From Paracoccaceae bacterium (GTDB lineage: Bacteria > Pseudomonadota > Alphaproteobacteria > Rhizobiales > Stappiaceae): a DNA stretch of 35,078 nt. Location of the stretch: NCBI GenBank assembly GCA_002709505.1, contig PARB01000020.1:1-35078 (forward strand), in the 5' to 3' direction. The position numbers and the translations under genes are program-made. Each line of letters starts with the position of its first letter. The stretch's first letter is position 1. Positions 15,806 through 24,720 of this stretch are shown in pieces. The notes under the pieces are model-generated. The model did no database searches and was not told where the DNA came from. It saw nothing but the letters and a program-made list of their open reading frames with translations.

Positions 15806-17203
15806 TTGCGCCTTTCCCCATCCAAATGGGCCGAACGCATTTTGCCGACTTCCGCCTTCCTGCGCATTGAACCGGCGCTGGTGCGACTCGATGCGTTTTT
15901 CAACGGCGAACCGGACACCTCCCAGGCACAGCGCATGGCGATGGTCGTGTTTCTCGTGCGCGTTCTCGGCGCAGCCCTTGCCTATGTCTCCCAGGTGATT
16001 CTCGCCCGCATGATGGGAAGCCACGAATACGGCATCTATGTCGTGGTGTGGACGCTCGTCGTCGTGCTCGGCATCTTCGCGCCGCTCGGCTTCTCGTCCT
16101 CCGTGCTGAGGCTCATTCCGGAATACCGCTCCCTCGCGCGACCGGACCGGCTGAACGCCCTGCTGTTCGGCAGCCGGCTGGCCGGCGGGCTTTCGGCCAC
16201 GGCAATCGCGCTCATCGGCATTCTTGCGGTGTGGCTGTTTCAGGACTGGATCACCTCCTACTACGTCCTGCCGCTGTTCCTGGCCGCCGTTTGCCTGCCC
16301 CTCTACACGATCGGCAGCATCCAGGACGGCATCGCCCGCGCCTACGACTGGCCGTTGCTGGCGATGCTTCCGCCCTTCATCTGGCGCCCGATCGTGCTTC
16401 TCGGCGGGCTCGTGCTCGCTATACGTCTCGGCGCGCCGGCAACGGCGGCAACCGCCTGCACCATCGCCATTGTCGCGACCTGGTCGGTCACGCTCGCGCA
16501 GATGCTGGTGCTTTCGCGCTCGCTCAAATCCGAACCGCCACGCCTTCCGACGCGCGAAAACTGGACCTTCTCGGTCTGGCTCAAGATCTCGCTGCCGATC
16601 CTGCTGGTCGAGGGCTTCTTCCAGCTCATCACCAGTGCCGACGTCATCCTCGTCAGCTTCTGGCGCCCGCCCGACGAGGTCGCGATCTATTTCGCCGCCT
16701 CCAAGACCCCGGCGCTGGCCCATTTCGTCTATTTCGCCGTGCGCTCCGCCACCGCGCACCGCTATTCGCGGCTGTTCCACAGCGGCGCCCATGCCGAACT
16801 GGCGGCCCTCGTCGGCGACACCGCGCGCTGGACCTTCTGGCCCACCCTGGCGCTGTCGCTGGTCCTCGTGCTGGTCGGCCCATTCCTGCTTTCCCTGTTC
16901 GGCCCCGGATTCGAAAGCGGCTATCCGGTGATGCTGATCCTGCTGTTCGGCGTGCTTGCCAGGGCCTCCGTCGGTCCCGTCGACGCGCTTCTCACGATGG
17001 CCGACCAGCAAAACCGCTGCGCCCTCGTCTATGCCCTGACATTCGCGCTGAACATCGCCTTGAACGTCACGCTGATCCCGATCTTCGGCATTCTGGGCGC
17101 CGCGATCGCAACCGCCATCGCAATGATGTTCGAGGCCACCGCCCTGTGCCACCAGGCCCGCACCCGACTGGGCCTCAACCCCTTCGTCCTGGCCAAGACA
17201 TGA
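15806..17203 (+). CDS. Polysaccharide/lipopolysaccharide flippase (Wzx/MATE-like)
   Basis: The ~465-residue integral membrane protein has about 12-14 hydrophobic segments and fits the polysaccharide-export branch of the MOP superfamily, which flips lipid-linked sugar units to the periplasm. Typical stretches are the first helix pair (VFLVRVLGAALAYVSQVILARMMG followed by EYGIYVVVWTLVVVLGIFAPLG), ISLPILLVEGFFQLITSADVILV and the C-terminal NIALNVTLIPIFGILGAAIAT. The start is uncertain: TTG at 15806 has GGAG 9 bases upstream, and a TTG eight codons earlier lacks one. The ~40 residues before the first helix are soluble. A CtrA-type box and an acyltransferase gene follow on the same strand, and a role in envelope or exopolysaccharide assembly is inferred. 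The substrate is unknown. Confidence 0.85.
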   Translation: MRLSPSKWAERILPTSAFLRIEPALVRLDAFFNGEPDTSQAQRMAMVVFLVRVLGAALAYVSQVILARMMGSHEYGIYVVVWTLVVVLGIFAPLGFSSSVLRLIPEYRSLARPDRLNALLFGSRLAGGLSATAIALIGILAVWLFQDWITSYYVLPLFLAAVCLPLYTIGSIQDGIARAYDWPLLAMLPPFIWRPIVLLGGLVLAIRLGAPATAATACTIAIVATWSVTLAQMLVLSRSLKSEPPRLPTRENWTFSVWLKISLPILLVEGFFQLITSADVILVSFWRPPDEVAIYFAASKTPALAHFVYFAVRSATAHRYSRLFHSGAHAELAALVGDTARWTFWPTLALSLVLVLVGPFLLSLFGPGFESGYPVMLILLFGVLARASVGPVDALLTMADQQNRCALVYALTFALNIALNVTLIPIFGILGAAIATAIAMMFEATALCHQARTRLGLNPFVLAKT

Positions 17204-17243
17204 GGCCCGGCCGCGTCCGAAGCGTAAAACCCGCGCAGCGAAA

Positions 17244-17258
17244 TTAACCACCGCTTAA
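17244..17258. promoter_or_regulatory. CtrA-type binding site
   Basis: TTAA-CCACCGC-TTAA is an exact match to the full CtrA consensus TTAA-N7-TTAA of alphaproteobacteria. It lies in the 283-base gap between the flippase stop and the acyltransferase start, about 230 bases before the latter. A -35-like TTGTGG (17283) with a poor -10 follows. Cell-cycle control of the envelope gene downstream is plausible. Confidence 0.5.
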
Positions 17259-17486
17259 GGAAATCCCCCGCTCAAACGCAGGTTGTGGCAAGTTTCACAG
17301 GGATGATATCGCGCGAGCGGATCCGCAGGACCCGGAGCCCGTGCCCGCGCGCTGGAAAGAGACCCTGCAATGGCGCTTGCGAGAGAACAGTTGCCCCCTG
17401 CATTGTCGGTCCCGGCATCACGGGAGCCGCATCGCGCGAAGGGCGCAGGCAAACAGCGACAAGCTCCCGACCGCGGGAGACCATGT

Positions 17487-18629
17487 GTGAGCGGCATGAC
17501 GGCAGTCACCTTCAGCGCGGAACAGGCCGGCGAGCACCGGGCGAACTGGCAGGCGCTGGCGGATGCGGCGGTCGAGCCGAACCCGTTCTTCCGCCCCGAT
17601 TTCCTGTTGCCCTATCTGCAGCACATGGAACGCCACAAGGTCGCGATCTGCGCCGTCAGGAACGATCGGGACGGCGCCTTCGTCGCCCTCGCGCCCGTGG
17701 CACGCCGGCGCCTTGGCCTGCTGGTGCCGGGCGCAACCGTGCACGCCGGGGACTACGGCCCGCTCGGAACCCCGCTGATCGCCCCGGGCGCCGATGCAAA
17801 CACGCTCGCGCTCCTGCTCGACACAGCGGTTGCACACGCCGGCACCGGTCTTGTCGCCCTGCCCTATCAGCGCACCGACGGACCGGTCTACGACATGCTG
17901 CTCGATATCGGCGCGACCGGTTCCTGGCGGGTGGCCCGCAAGGCGATCAGCCTGCGCGCCGGCCATGCGACCGGGCAGACGGGACACGAGCAATACGGGC
18001 TTTTGGGCACCCGTCGGCGAAAGGAAATCGGCCGGCAGCTGCGCCGGCTTTCCGAAACCGGCACAACGGCATTCGACAGTCTGAACGCGGCAAGCGACGT
18101 CTGTGCGGCCTTCGAGGACTTCCTGAAGCTGGAGGCTGGCGGCTGGAAGGGCCGGCGCGGCACCGCGCTTGCCTGCGATCCGGGGCGTCAGGCCTTCGCC
18201 CGCGCCTTTATCCGGGACATGGCGGAGACCGGACGCGTCAGGATCGACCGGCTCACCGTCGACGACATCCCGGTCGCCATGATGATCATGCTGCGCGACG
18301 GCCACCGCGCCTGGTCCTGGAAGGTCGCCTATGATGAAAAACTGTCCCGCTTCTCGCCGGGCGCCCAGGTCACGCGCTACGCCATGCGCCAGGATCTGGA
18401 GGAACCCGAGCTTGCGGAGGCCGATTCCCTGGCCGTCCCCGATCATCCGATGATCACGCCGCTCTGGCGCGGCCAGGTGCCCTATACCACCGTCCTGCTG
18501 GCGCGCGGGGCTTTTGCCGGCGCGCGGCTGTCACTGGCCGAGGCCGATCACGCGATGACACGCGGACTTCGCACGCTCGCGAAATCCGCCCTGCGCCGGG
18601 CGCGCCCCAACCGGGAAGAGCCGGCCTGA
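17487..18629 (+). CDS. CelD/FemAB-like acyltransferase (GNAT fold)
   Basis: The 380-residue cytoplasmic protein resembles the CelD/BcsL and FemAB-type group with two GNAT-like halves. The first holds NPFFRPDFLLPYLQHMERHKVAICAV and TVHAGDYGPLGTPLIAP. The second (about 165-330) has GTRRRKEIGRQLRRLSETG, FLKLEAGGWKGRRGTAL, FARAFIRDMAETGRVRIDRLTVDDIPVAMMIML and the substrate-proximal WSWKVAYDEKLSRFSPGAQ. Such proteins transfer acyl or aminoacyl groups to sugars or lipids in envelope polymers. I chose the GTG at 17487 because GGGAGA lies 6 bases upstream; the Met three codons later (17496) is too far from it. The neighbouring flippase supports a polysaccharide role. The exact substrate cannot be read from sequence. 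Confidence 0.8.
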   Translation: MSGMTAVTFSAEQAGEHRANWQALADAAVEPNPFFRPDFLLPYLQHMERHKVAICAVRNDRDGAFVALAPVARRRLGLLVPGATVHAGDYGPLGTPLIAPGADANTLALLLDTAVAHAGTGLVALPYQRTDGPVYDMLLDIGATGSWRVARKAISLRAGHATGQTGHEQYGLLGTRRRKEIGRQLRRLSETGTTAFDSLNAASDVCAAFEDFLKLEAGGWKGRRGTALACDPGRQAFARAFIRDMAETGRVRIDRLTVDDIPVAMMIMLRDGHRAWSWKVAYDEKLSRFSPGAQVTRYAMRQDLEEPELAEADSLAVPDHPMITPLWRGQVPYTTVLLARGAFAGARLSLAEADHAMTRGLRTLAKSALRRARPNREEPA

Positions 18630-18680
18630 AGCACCGGACATTTCCAAAGCGGTCGCCTTCAACGCGACGGCCGCCGCGCT

Positions 18681-20321
18681 CTATTCTTCAAGCACGACGG
18701 CCGCTCCGGCATCGGCACGCAACAGCCGACGCACGACCTTGCCCGTCGTCGTCATCGGCAAGGCGTCGACAAAGGCGATTTCCCGCGGATATTCATGCGC
18801 GGACAGCCGCGTGCGGACATGAGCGCGGATAGTCTCTTCCAGCTCAACGCTCGGTTTCACGTTGGGGCTCAACACCACGAAGGCCTTGACGATTTCCGTG
18901 CGCACCGGGTCGGGCTTGCCCACGGCCGCCGCAAGCGCCACCGCCGGATGCGACAGCAGGCAGTCCTCGATCTCGCCCGGACCGATCCGGTACCCCGAGG
19001 AGGTGATGATATCGTCCGTGCGACCGACGAAATGCACATAGCCGTCCGCGTCGCGCTCGCCACGGTCGCCCGTCAGCATCCAGTCGCCGACGAATTTGGC
19101 CTCCGTCGCGGCGTCCTCGCCCCAGTAGCGCAGGAACATCACCGGATCAGGCCTGCGGATCGCGATCTGGCCCTGTTCGCCCGTCGGGCAAACACGGCCC
19201 TCCTCGTCGACAATCGCAACGTCATGCCCCGGAACCGGCTTGCCGATGGCGCCGGCGCGCGACACGCCGAGCGCACCGCAGGAGGCGAGCACGGCGTTGC
19301 ATTCGGTCTGTCCGTAGAACTCGTTGACGGTGAGACCGAGATCCTGGCGGGCCCAGTCGTAGGTCTCGCGCCCGAGCGCCTCGCCGGCCGATCCGATGCT
19401 GCGCAGCGCCAGCTCGTAGCGCGCACGCGGGCGGGAAACGGTACGCAGCATCTTCAGCGCCGTCGGCGGAATGAAGGCGTTGCGCACGCGCTGGTCGGCC
19501 AGAAGCTGGAACGCCCGTTCGGGATCGAATTTCTCGAAACGATGCGACACCACCGGAACGCCCAGCGCGAGCGCGGGCAGCAGAGCGTTCAGCAGGCCGC
19601 CCGCCCAGGCCCAGTCCGCCGGCGTCCAGAACAGGTCGCCCGGCTGCGGCAGAAACTCATGCGCCATCTGGATGCCCGGCAAATGCCCGGCCAGCACCCG
19701 GTGGCCATGCAACGCGCCCTTGGGCGGGCCGGTAGTGCCGGAGGTGTAGATCATCATCGCCGGATCGTCAGGCCCGGTTGCCACAGGCACGAAGACGTCG
19801 CGGCCCTCGGCCAGCAGAGCCTCGAAGGACAGCACGTCGCCGGGGGTGTCCTGCGTGGAGACCACAAGCCTCAGATCCGGAAGGGCCTCGCGGATCTCGG
19901 AGAGCTTTGCGATGCCGGACGCATCGGTGATTGCCGCAGATGCGCCGGAGTTCGCCAGCCGGTACTGAAGCGCATCGACACCGAAGAGATTGGCAAGCGG
20001 CACGACAATGGCGCCAAGCTTGTAGAGCGCGAGATGGGAGACCAGCGTCTGCGGCGACTGCGGCAGCAGCAGCGCAACCCGGTCGCCGCGCGAGACGCCT
20101 TTCGCCGCGAGTGCATTCGCCAGCCGATTGGACAGGGCCGCGAGCCGGCCGTAGCTCCAGCGCGTTTCGGCGCCGTCCTCGTCGAGATGGATGAGCGCCA
20201 ACCGGTCGGCTGTGCGCACCGCCCAGGCATCGCAGGTTTCCACCGCGATGTTGTAGCGGTCCGGGATCCGCCAGCGGAATTGCCGCAGCAGATCGTCATA
20301 GGAGGATGCGGGTTGCAGCAT
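18681..20321 (-). CDS. AMP-forming acyl-CoA synthetase
   Basis: The 546-residue enzyme activates a carboxylic acid with ATP to an acyl-adenylate and then to acyl-CoA. All adenylate-forming motifs are present: YTSGTTGPPKGALHGH (A3, P-loop), FYGQTECN (A5), LTGDRGERDADGYVHFVGRTDDIITSSGYRIGPGEIE (A7-A8 hinge) and the catalytic lysine in MTTTGKVVRR (A10). The PADWAWAGGL stretch and overall length resemble the acetyl/medium-chain (ACSM-like) group, so a short- or medium-chain acid such as butyrate is a candidate substrate; this is inference. It is read in the same direction as ccr and the CAP-domain gene, with 82 bases between it and the latter. Feeding of acyl-CoA towards crotonyl-CoA would fit the neighbourhood. 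Confidence 0.9.
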   Translation of the reverse strand: MLQPASSYDDLLRQFRWRIPDRYNIAVETCDAWAVRTADRLALIHLDEDGAETRWSYGRLAALSNRLANALAAKGVSRGDRVALLLPQSPQTLVSHLALYKLGAIVVPLANLFGVDALQYRLANSGASAAITDASGIAKLSEIREALPDLRLVVSTQDTPGDVLSFEALLAEGRDVFVPVATGPDDPAMMIYTSGTTGPPKGALHGHRVLAGHLPGIQMAHEFLPQPGDLFWTPADWAWAGGLLNALLPALALGVPVVSHRFEKFDPERAFQLLADQRVRNAFIPPTALKMLRTVSRPRARYELALRSIGSAGEALGRETYDWARQDLGLTVNEFYGQTECNAVLASCGALGVSRAGAIGKPVPGHDVAIVDEEGRVCPTGEQGQIAIRRPDPVMFLRYWGEDAATEAKFVGDWMLTGDRGERDADGYVHFVGRTDDIITSSGYRIGPGEIEDCLLSHPAVALAAAVGKPDPVRTEIVKAFVVLSPNVKPSVELEETIRAHVRTRLSAHEYPREIAFVDALPMTTTGKVVRRLLRADAGAAVVLEE

Positions 20322-20403
20322 CGAAGCGACCTTCGTCGGTCAGGGAAGCGGGACACTAGTCCTCATTGCGCTGCAGCGCAACAATCCGCCGCCCTCGCGC
20401 GCA

Positions 20404-20916
20404 TCACTGCGGCGGCGCGGCCAGCACCAGAGACCAGAACACCCGGTACTTGGAGCCGGGGGAATACGCCGTGGCGATGCCCATGCGCGTCGCGCGACCG
20501 TCCAGCATGACCGCATTGTGCTTCGGCGAATCGCGCCAGCCCGAAAAGGCCTCCGCCAGCGTCCGGTAACCGGCGCTCGCGTTTTCCACCGCATAGGTCT
20601 GGGTCTCTCCGGCGGCCGAAAGGCGCGCCGCGAGCCTGTTTTGCGGATCGAGGGAGGCCCGCACGTTGTTGGCCTGCGCCATGGCCTCCGCCTGCTGGCG
20701 CGCCGCGCGCATCAACACGGGATCGATTGTGAGCCCGCCAAGCCCGTTGTTCTGGCGGTAGCTGGAGATCATCTGCTGCGCCGATGCGGCGTCGACGACG
20801 GCATCGACCCGGGCCAGATCCTTGTAATAGGGCGGCACGCTCCCGCGCTCCGGCAGGCAGCCGGCAAGAACGAGGGAACAGGCGAGGAGAACGAGGAGCC
20901 GGGAGAACGCGATCAT
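20404..20916 (-). CDS. CAP-domain (SCP/PR1-like) lipoprotein
   Basis: The 170-residue product begins with a lipoprotein signal, MIAFSRLLVLLACSLVLAGC, with the lipidated Cys at residue 20. A CAP domain follows: SSYRQNNGLGGLTIDPVLMRAARQQAEAMA, the AVENASAGYRTLAEAFSGWRDSPKHNAVMLDGRATRMGIA core with SPKHNAVML, and a C-terminal strand (YRVFWSLVL). The SPKHNAVML His and the Glu of AVEN correspond to the CAP cavity residues; an N-terminal cavity His is not obvious. I chose the Met at 20916 because only this start gives a signal sequence; no strong ribosome site precedes it. It is encoded between ccr and the acyl-CoA synthetase on the same strand. Its role in the envelope is unknown. Confidence 0.88.
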   Translation of the reverse strand: MIAFSRLLVLLACSLVLAGCLPERGSVPPYYKDLARVDAVVDAASAQQMISSYRQNNGLGGLTIDPVLMRAARQQAEAMAQANNVRASLDPQNRLAARLSAAGETQTYAVENASAGYRTLAEAFSGWRDSPKHNAVMLDGRATRMGIATAYSPGSKYRVFWSLVLAAPPQ

Positions 20917-21010
20917 GACGCCGTCATAGCGTGCCGGCACGGTCAAGGCGAGAGAATTCGCCGACGACGCGCGCAAGCTGGCGCCGCCGGCGAATGCCGT
21001 CTCCGCCGGC

Positions 21011-22309
21011 CTATTCGGCGCTGGCGGCCAGAACGTCGTCGAGAGTGCGCAGACCCGTCGTCGGCGCGTTGACCAGAACCGCCATATTGCCGGGCGCATG
21101 CTGGTTCTTCCACATCTTGGTGTGGGCGTTGGGGATCTCCTCCCAGGGGAAGACCTCGCTCATGCACGGATCGATGCGGCGATCCATCACCGCCTTGTTG
21201 GCTTCCGACGCCTGCTTGAGATGCGCGAAATGCGATCCCTGCACGCGCTTTTGCCGCATCCAGACATAACGCGCGTCGAAGGTCAGGTTGAAACCGGTCG
21301 TGCCGGCGCAGAACACCACCATGCCACCGCGCTTGACCACCAGGCAGGAGACCGGAAACGTCGATTCGCCCGGGTGCTCGAACACCATGTCGACATCGTT
21401 GCCCTTGCCGGTGATCTCCCAGATCGCCTTGCCGAAGCGCCGCGCTTCCTTGAGCCAGGTGTTGTACTCGGGCGAGTTGACCGTCGGCATCTGGCCCCAG
21501 CAGTCGAAGTCCTTGCGGTTGATCACGCCCTTGGCGCCGAGCGACAGCACGTAGTCGCGCTTGTCCTCATCCGAGATGATGCCGATCGCATTGGCGCCGG
21601 CGGCGGCCGCCAGCTGGATGCCGAAGACGCCGAGACCGCCCGACGCGCCCCACACGAGAACGTTCTGACCCGGACGCAGCTGGTGCGGCGCATGGCCGAA
21701 CAGCATGCGGTAGGCGGTGGCGAGCGTCAGCGTGTAGCAGGCGCTTTCCTCCCAGGTCAGATGCTTCGGCCGCGGCATCAGCTGCTGCGACTGCACCCGG
21801 CAGAACTGCGAGAACGATCCGTCCGGGGTCTCATAGCCCCAGATCCGCTGCGTCGGCGAGAACATCGGATCGCCGCCGTTGCACTCCTCGTCGTCGCCGT
21901 CGTCCTGATTGCAATGGATGACGACCTCGTCGCCGACCTTCCAGCGCTTCACCTTCGATCCGACCGCCCAGACAATGCCGGAAGCGTCGGAGCCCGCGAT
22001 GTGGAAGGGTTCGTCATGCACCTTGAACACCGAGATCGGCTCGCCGAGAGCGGCCCAGATGCCGTTGTAGTTCACGCCGGCCGCCATCACGAGAACGAGA
22101 ACCTCGTTGCTGTCCAGTTCCCAGGTCGGCACGACCTCGAGCTTCATCGCCTCTTCCGGGGGACCGTGCCGCTCGGCGCGGATCGTCCAGGCGTACATAT
22201 TCTTGGGAACATGCCCGAGCGGCGGGATCTCGCCAATCTCGTAAAGGTCTTTCACCGGCCGGCTCTCCTCAGCCTCGAGGTTGTCGTTTGCTTGCGCAAC
22301 GGTGCTCAT
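21011..22309 (-). CDS. ccr: Crotonyl-CoA carboxylase/reductase
   Basis: Ccr reductively carboxylates crotonyl-CoA with CO2 and NADPH to (2S)-ethylmalonyl-CoA, the key step of the ethylmalonyl-CoA pathway. The 432-residue protein is a medium-chain dehydrogenase/reductase with Ccr signatures: KNMYAWTIRAERHGPP, AAGVNYNGIWAAL (with the CO2-pocket Asn), HCNQDDGDDEECNGGDPM, WGYETPDGSFSQF, the Rossmann loop VWGASGGLGVFGIQLAAAAGANAIG and GSHFAHLKQASEAN (with the CO2-pocket His). The long acidic insert and YETPDGSF separate it from simple quinone reductases. The ATG at 22309 has GGGAGGA about 10 bases upstream. It is divergent from ecm across a 386-base regulatory gap, an arrangement that suits co-regulation. 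Confidence 0.96.
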   Translation of the reverse strand: MSTVAQANDNLEAEESRPVKDLYEIGEIPPLGHVPKNMYAWTIRAERHGPPEEAMKLEVVPTWELDSNEVLVLVMAAGVNYNGIWAALGEPISVFKVHDEPFHIAGSDASGIVWAVGSKVKRWKVGDEVVIHCNQDDGDDEECNGGDPMFSPTQRIWGYETPDGSFSQFCRVQSQQLMPRPKHLTWEESACYTLTLATAYRMLFGHAPHQLRPGQNVLVWGASGGLGVFGIQLAAAAGANAIGIISDEDKRDYVLSLGAKGVINRKDFDCWGQMPTVNSPEYNTWLKEARRFGKAIWEITGKGNDVDMVFEHPGESTFPVSCLVVKRGGMVVFCAGTTGFNLTFDARYVWMRQKRVQGSHFAHLKQASEANKAVMDRRIDPCMSEVFPWEEIPNAHTKMWKNQHAPGNMAVLVNAPTTGLRTLDDVLAASAE

Positions 22310-22695
22310 GGTTGTCGTGTCCTCCCGTATTATGCATTTTCGCCGAAGCACGGCCACCGCCGCGCCACTGCATGTTCCAACGTCCCGTCCCGCGCCCCGG
22401 AGGATCCGCGCGAAAGGCGTCATTTGCTGCGGCGCGTCATTCAAAACCCGTCCCGCGCGCGCCATCACGAAACTATCGTGCGAAAAACAGGCGTCACGCT
22501 ATTGGACTATTGCTTAATTTACCCGTTTGCCCAAGACTGTTTTTGCATTGCACATAGAATTTCTGCGTGCGTGAGCGCGGGCCTGCGCGCGCAAGGGAGG
22601 CCATACGGACGCATTGCGACGGACGTATCGGAGAAAAAACAGGAAGATGCCGGGCCGATGCGAACGGCCACCGGCGCGATTGCAAGGAGAGGTCG
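22310..22695. promoter_or_regulatory. Divergent ccr/ecm regulatory region
   Basis: This 386-base gap has no gene. It is AT-richer between 22480 and 22565. An inverted repeat CACGA-AACTA-TCGTG occupies 22466-22480. TGCATTGCA (22544-22552) lies just before a TAGAAT -10-like box (22555-22560) pointing to ecm, without a good -35. On the minus strand TTGGGC followed after 17 bases by AATAGT is a candidate for ccr. The TTTGCA/TTGCA bases recall the TTTGCAAA half-sites of ScfR/PccR regulators, but the spacing does not match. Confidence 0.5.
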
Positions 22696-24711
22696 ATGAG
22701 CGAGCCGACGAAGAGCCAACCGACGACGAGCGGTGCGCCCGTCCGGGACCGGCCATGGATCTTTCGCACCTACGCCGGGCATTCCACGGCGCGGGAGTCC
22801 AACCGTCTCTATCGCAGCAATCTCGCCAAGGGGCAGACCGGACTGTCGGTCGCCTTCGATCTTCCCACGCAGACCGGCTACGACCCGGACCACGCGCTGT
22901 CGCGTGGCGAGGTCGGCAAGGTCGGCGTGCCGGTCGCCCATCTCGGCGACATGCGGGCGCTCTTCGACGAGATCCCGATGGAGAAGATGAACACCTCCAT
23001 GACGATCAACGCGACGGCGCCCTGGCTGCTGGCGCTTTATGTCGCCGCCGCCGACGAACAGGGCGCCGACCGCGCGCTGTTGACCGGCACGACGCAGAAC
23101 GACATCGTCAAGGAGTATCTGTCGCGCGGAACCTATGTGTTTCCGCCCGCGCCCTCGCTGCGGCTGACCCGCGACGTCATTGCCTGGACCTATGAGGCGA
23201 TGCCGAAGTGGAACCCGATGAACGTCTGCTCCTACCACCTGCAGGAGGCCGGGGCGACGCCGGTGCAGGAGCTCTCCTTCGCACTCGCCACCGCCGTTGC
23301 CATCCTGGACGAGGTGAAGGGAAGCGGCGCAATCCCCGCCGCCGAGTTCCCGAAAGCGGTGGGCCGGATTTCCTTCTTCGTCAATGCCGGCATGCGCTTC
23401 ATCACCGAGATCTGCAAGATGCGCGCCTTCGCCGAGCTGTGGGACGAGATCTGCCGCAGCCGCTACGGCGTAGAGGACGAGCGCTACCGCCGCTTCCGCT
23501 ACGGCGTGCAGGTCAACTCGCTCGGCCTGACCGAACAGCAGCCGGAAAACAACGTCTACCGCATCCTGATCGAGGCACTGGCGGTGGTGCTGTCGAAGAA
23601 TGCCCGCGCCCGCGCCGTGCAGCTTCCCGCCTGGAACGAGGCGCTCGGCCTGCCGCGCCCCTTCGACCAGCAGTGGTCGCTAAGGATCCAGCAGATCCTC
23701 GCCTATGAAACCGACCTCCTGGAATATGCCGACATCTTCGACGGCTCGGAGGTGATCACCGAAAAGGTCGAGGCGCTCAAACAGGAGGCCCGCGCGGAGC
23801 TTGCCCGGATCGACGAGATGGGCGGCGCCATCGCGGCGGTGGAATCGAGCTACATGAAACAGGCGCTGGTCGCCTCCAACGCCGAGCGGCTGGCGGCGAT
23901 TGAATCCGGCGATCAGGTCGTCGTCGGCGTCAACAAGTTCACCGAAAGCGAGCCCTCGCCGCTGGCGAGCGGCGAGGACGGCGGCATTCTCACCGTCCCG
24001 GAACATGTGGAAGCCGAAGCCATCGAGGCGCTGACGGCGTGGCGCGAGGCGCGCGACGATGCCGCCGTCGCACAGGCCATCGCCGCCCTGAAACAGGCCG
24101 CAAGCGAGGGCGGCAACATCATGGAACCGTCGATTGCCGCGGCCAAGGCCGGCGTCACCACCGGCGAATGGGGGGCGGCGCTGCGCGAGGTCTTCGGCGA
24201 ATACCGCGCGCCCACCGGCGTCGGCAAGGCGGCGCGGGCCGATGCCGACGATCTCGCCGACGTGCGCTCCGCTGTCGACACGGTGTCCGCGAAACTCGGG
24301 CGCCGGCTCAAGTTCCTGGTCGGCAAACCCGGTCTCGACGGACATTCCAACGGTGCGGAACAGATCGCCGTGCGCGCCCGCGACTGCGGCATGGAGGTCG
24401 TCTACGAGGGCATTCGCCTGACGCCGGCCCAGATCGTCAACGCCGCCCTGGAAGAAGACGTCCACGTTATCGGTCTGTCGATCCTCTCCGGCTCGCATCT
24501 GGCGCTGGTGCGCGACGTGATGGAGCGGCTGCGCAGCGAAGGCATCGACGACATTCCGCTCATCGTCGGCGGCATCATTCCGGACGAGGACGCGGCCCAG
24601 CTGAAAGCCATGGGCGTCGCCGCCGTCTACACGCCGAAAAATTTCCAGCTCACCGACATCATGCGGGAACTGGTGGAGATCGTCGGAACGCGGGCGGAGG
24701 CGGCCGCGTAA
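22696..24711 (+). CDS. ecm: (2R)-Ethylmalonyl-CoA mutase, B12-dependent (MeaA)
   Basis: Ecm rearranges (2R)-ethylmalonyl-CoA to (2S)-methylsuccinyl-CoA with adenosylcobalamin. The 671-residue single-chain protein has the mutase barrel first (RTYAGHSTARESNRLYR, GQTGLSVAFDLPTQTGYDPDHALSRGEVGKVGV, MTINATAPWLLALY) and a C-terminal B12-binding domain. That domain carries the DxHxxG motif at D548, H550 and G553, followed by VIGLSILSGSHLALV. Its length and the TQTGYDPDHALSRGEVGKVG reading match MeaA/Ecm rather than methylmalonyl-CoA mutase (about 710-750). AGGAGA lies 7 bases before the ATG, which sets the start. It is divergent from ccr, and its cofactor links it to cobS at the left end. It is convergent with the MOSC gene (9 bases). 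Confidence 0.95.
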   Translation: MSEPTKSQPTTSGAPVRDRPWIFRTYAGHSTARESNRLYRSNLAKGQTGLSVAFDLPTQTGYDPDHALSRGEVGKVGVPVAHLGDMRALFDEIPMEKMNTSMTINATAPWLLALYVAAADEQGADRALLTGTTQNDIVKEYLSRGTYVFPPAPSLRLTRDVIAWTYEAMPKWNPMNVCSYHLQEAGATPVQELSFALATAVAILDEVKGSGAIPAAEFPKAVGRISFFVNAGMRFITEICKMRAFAELWDEICRSRYGVEDERYRRFRYGVQVNSLGLTEQQPENNVYRILIEALAVVLSKNARARAVQLPAWNEALGLPRPFDQQWSLRIQQILAYETDLLEYADIFDGSEVITEKVEALKQEARAELARIDEMGGAIAAVESSYMKQALVASNAERLAAIESGDQVVVGVNKFTESEPSPLASGEDGGILTVPEHVEAEAIEALTAWREARDDAAVAQAIAALKQAASEGGNIMEPSIAAAKAGVTTGEWGAALREVFGEYRAPTGVGKAARADADDLADVRSAVDTVSAKLGRRLKFLVGKPGLDGHSNGAEQIAVRARDCGMEVVYEGIRLTPAQIVNAALEEDVHVIGLSILSGSHLALVRDVMERLRSEGIDDIPLIVGGIIPDEDAAQLKAMGVAAVYTPKNFQLTDIMRELVEIVGTRAEAAA

Positions 24712-24720
24712 TCCGGCCCG

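Noticed and set aside
22526-22560. A full ScfR/PccR site in the ccr-ecm gap
   Set aside because: Only partial TTTGC halves are present, 16 bases apart instead of the 12-base period of TTTGCAAA-N4-TTTGCAAA.
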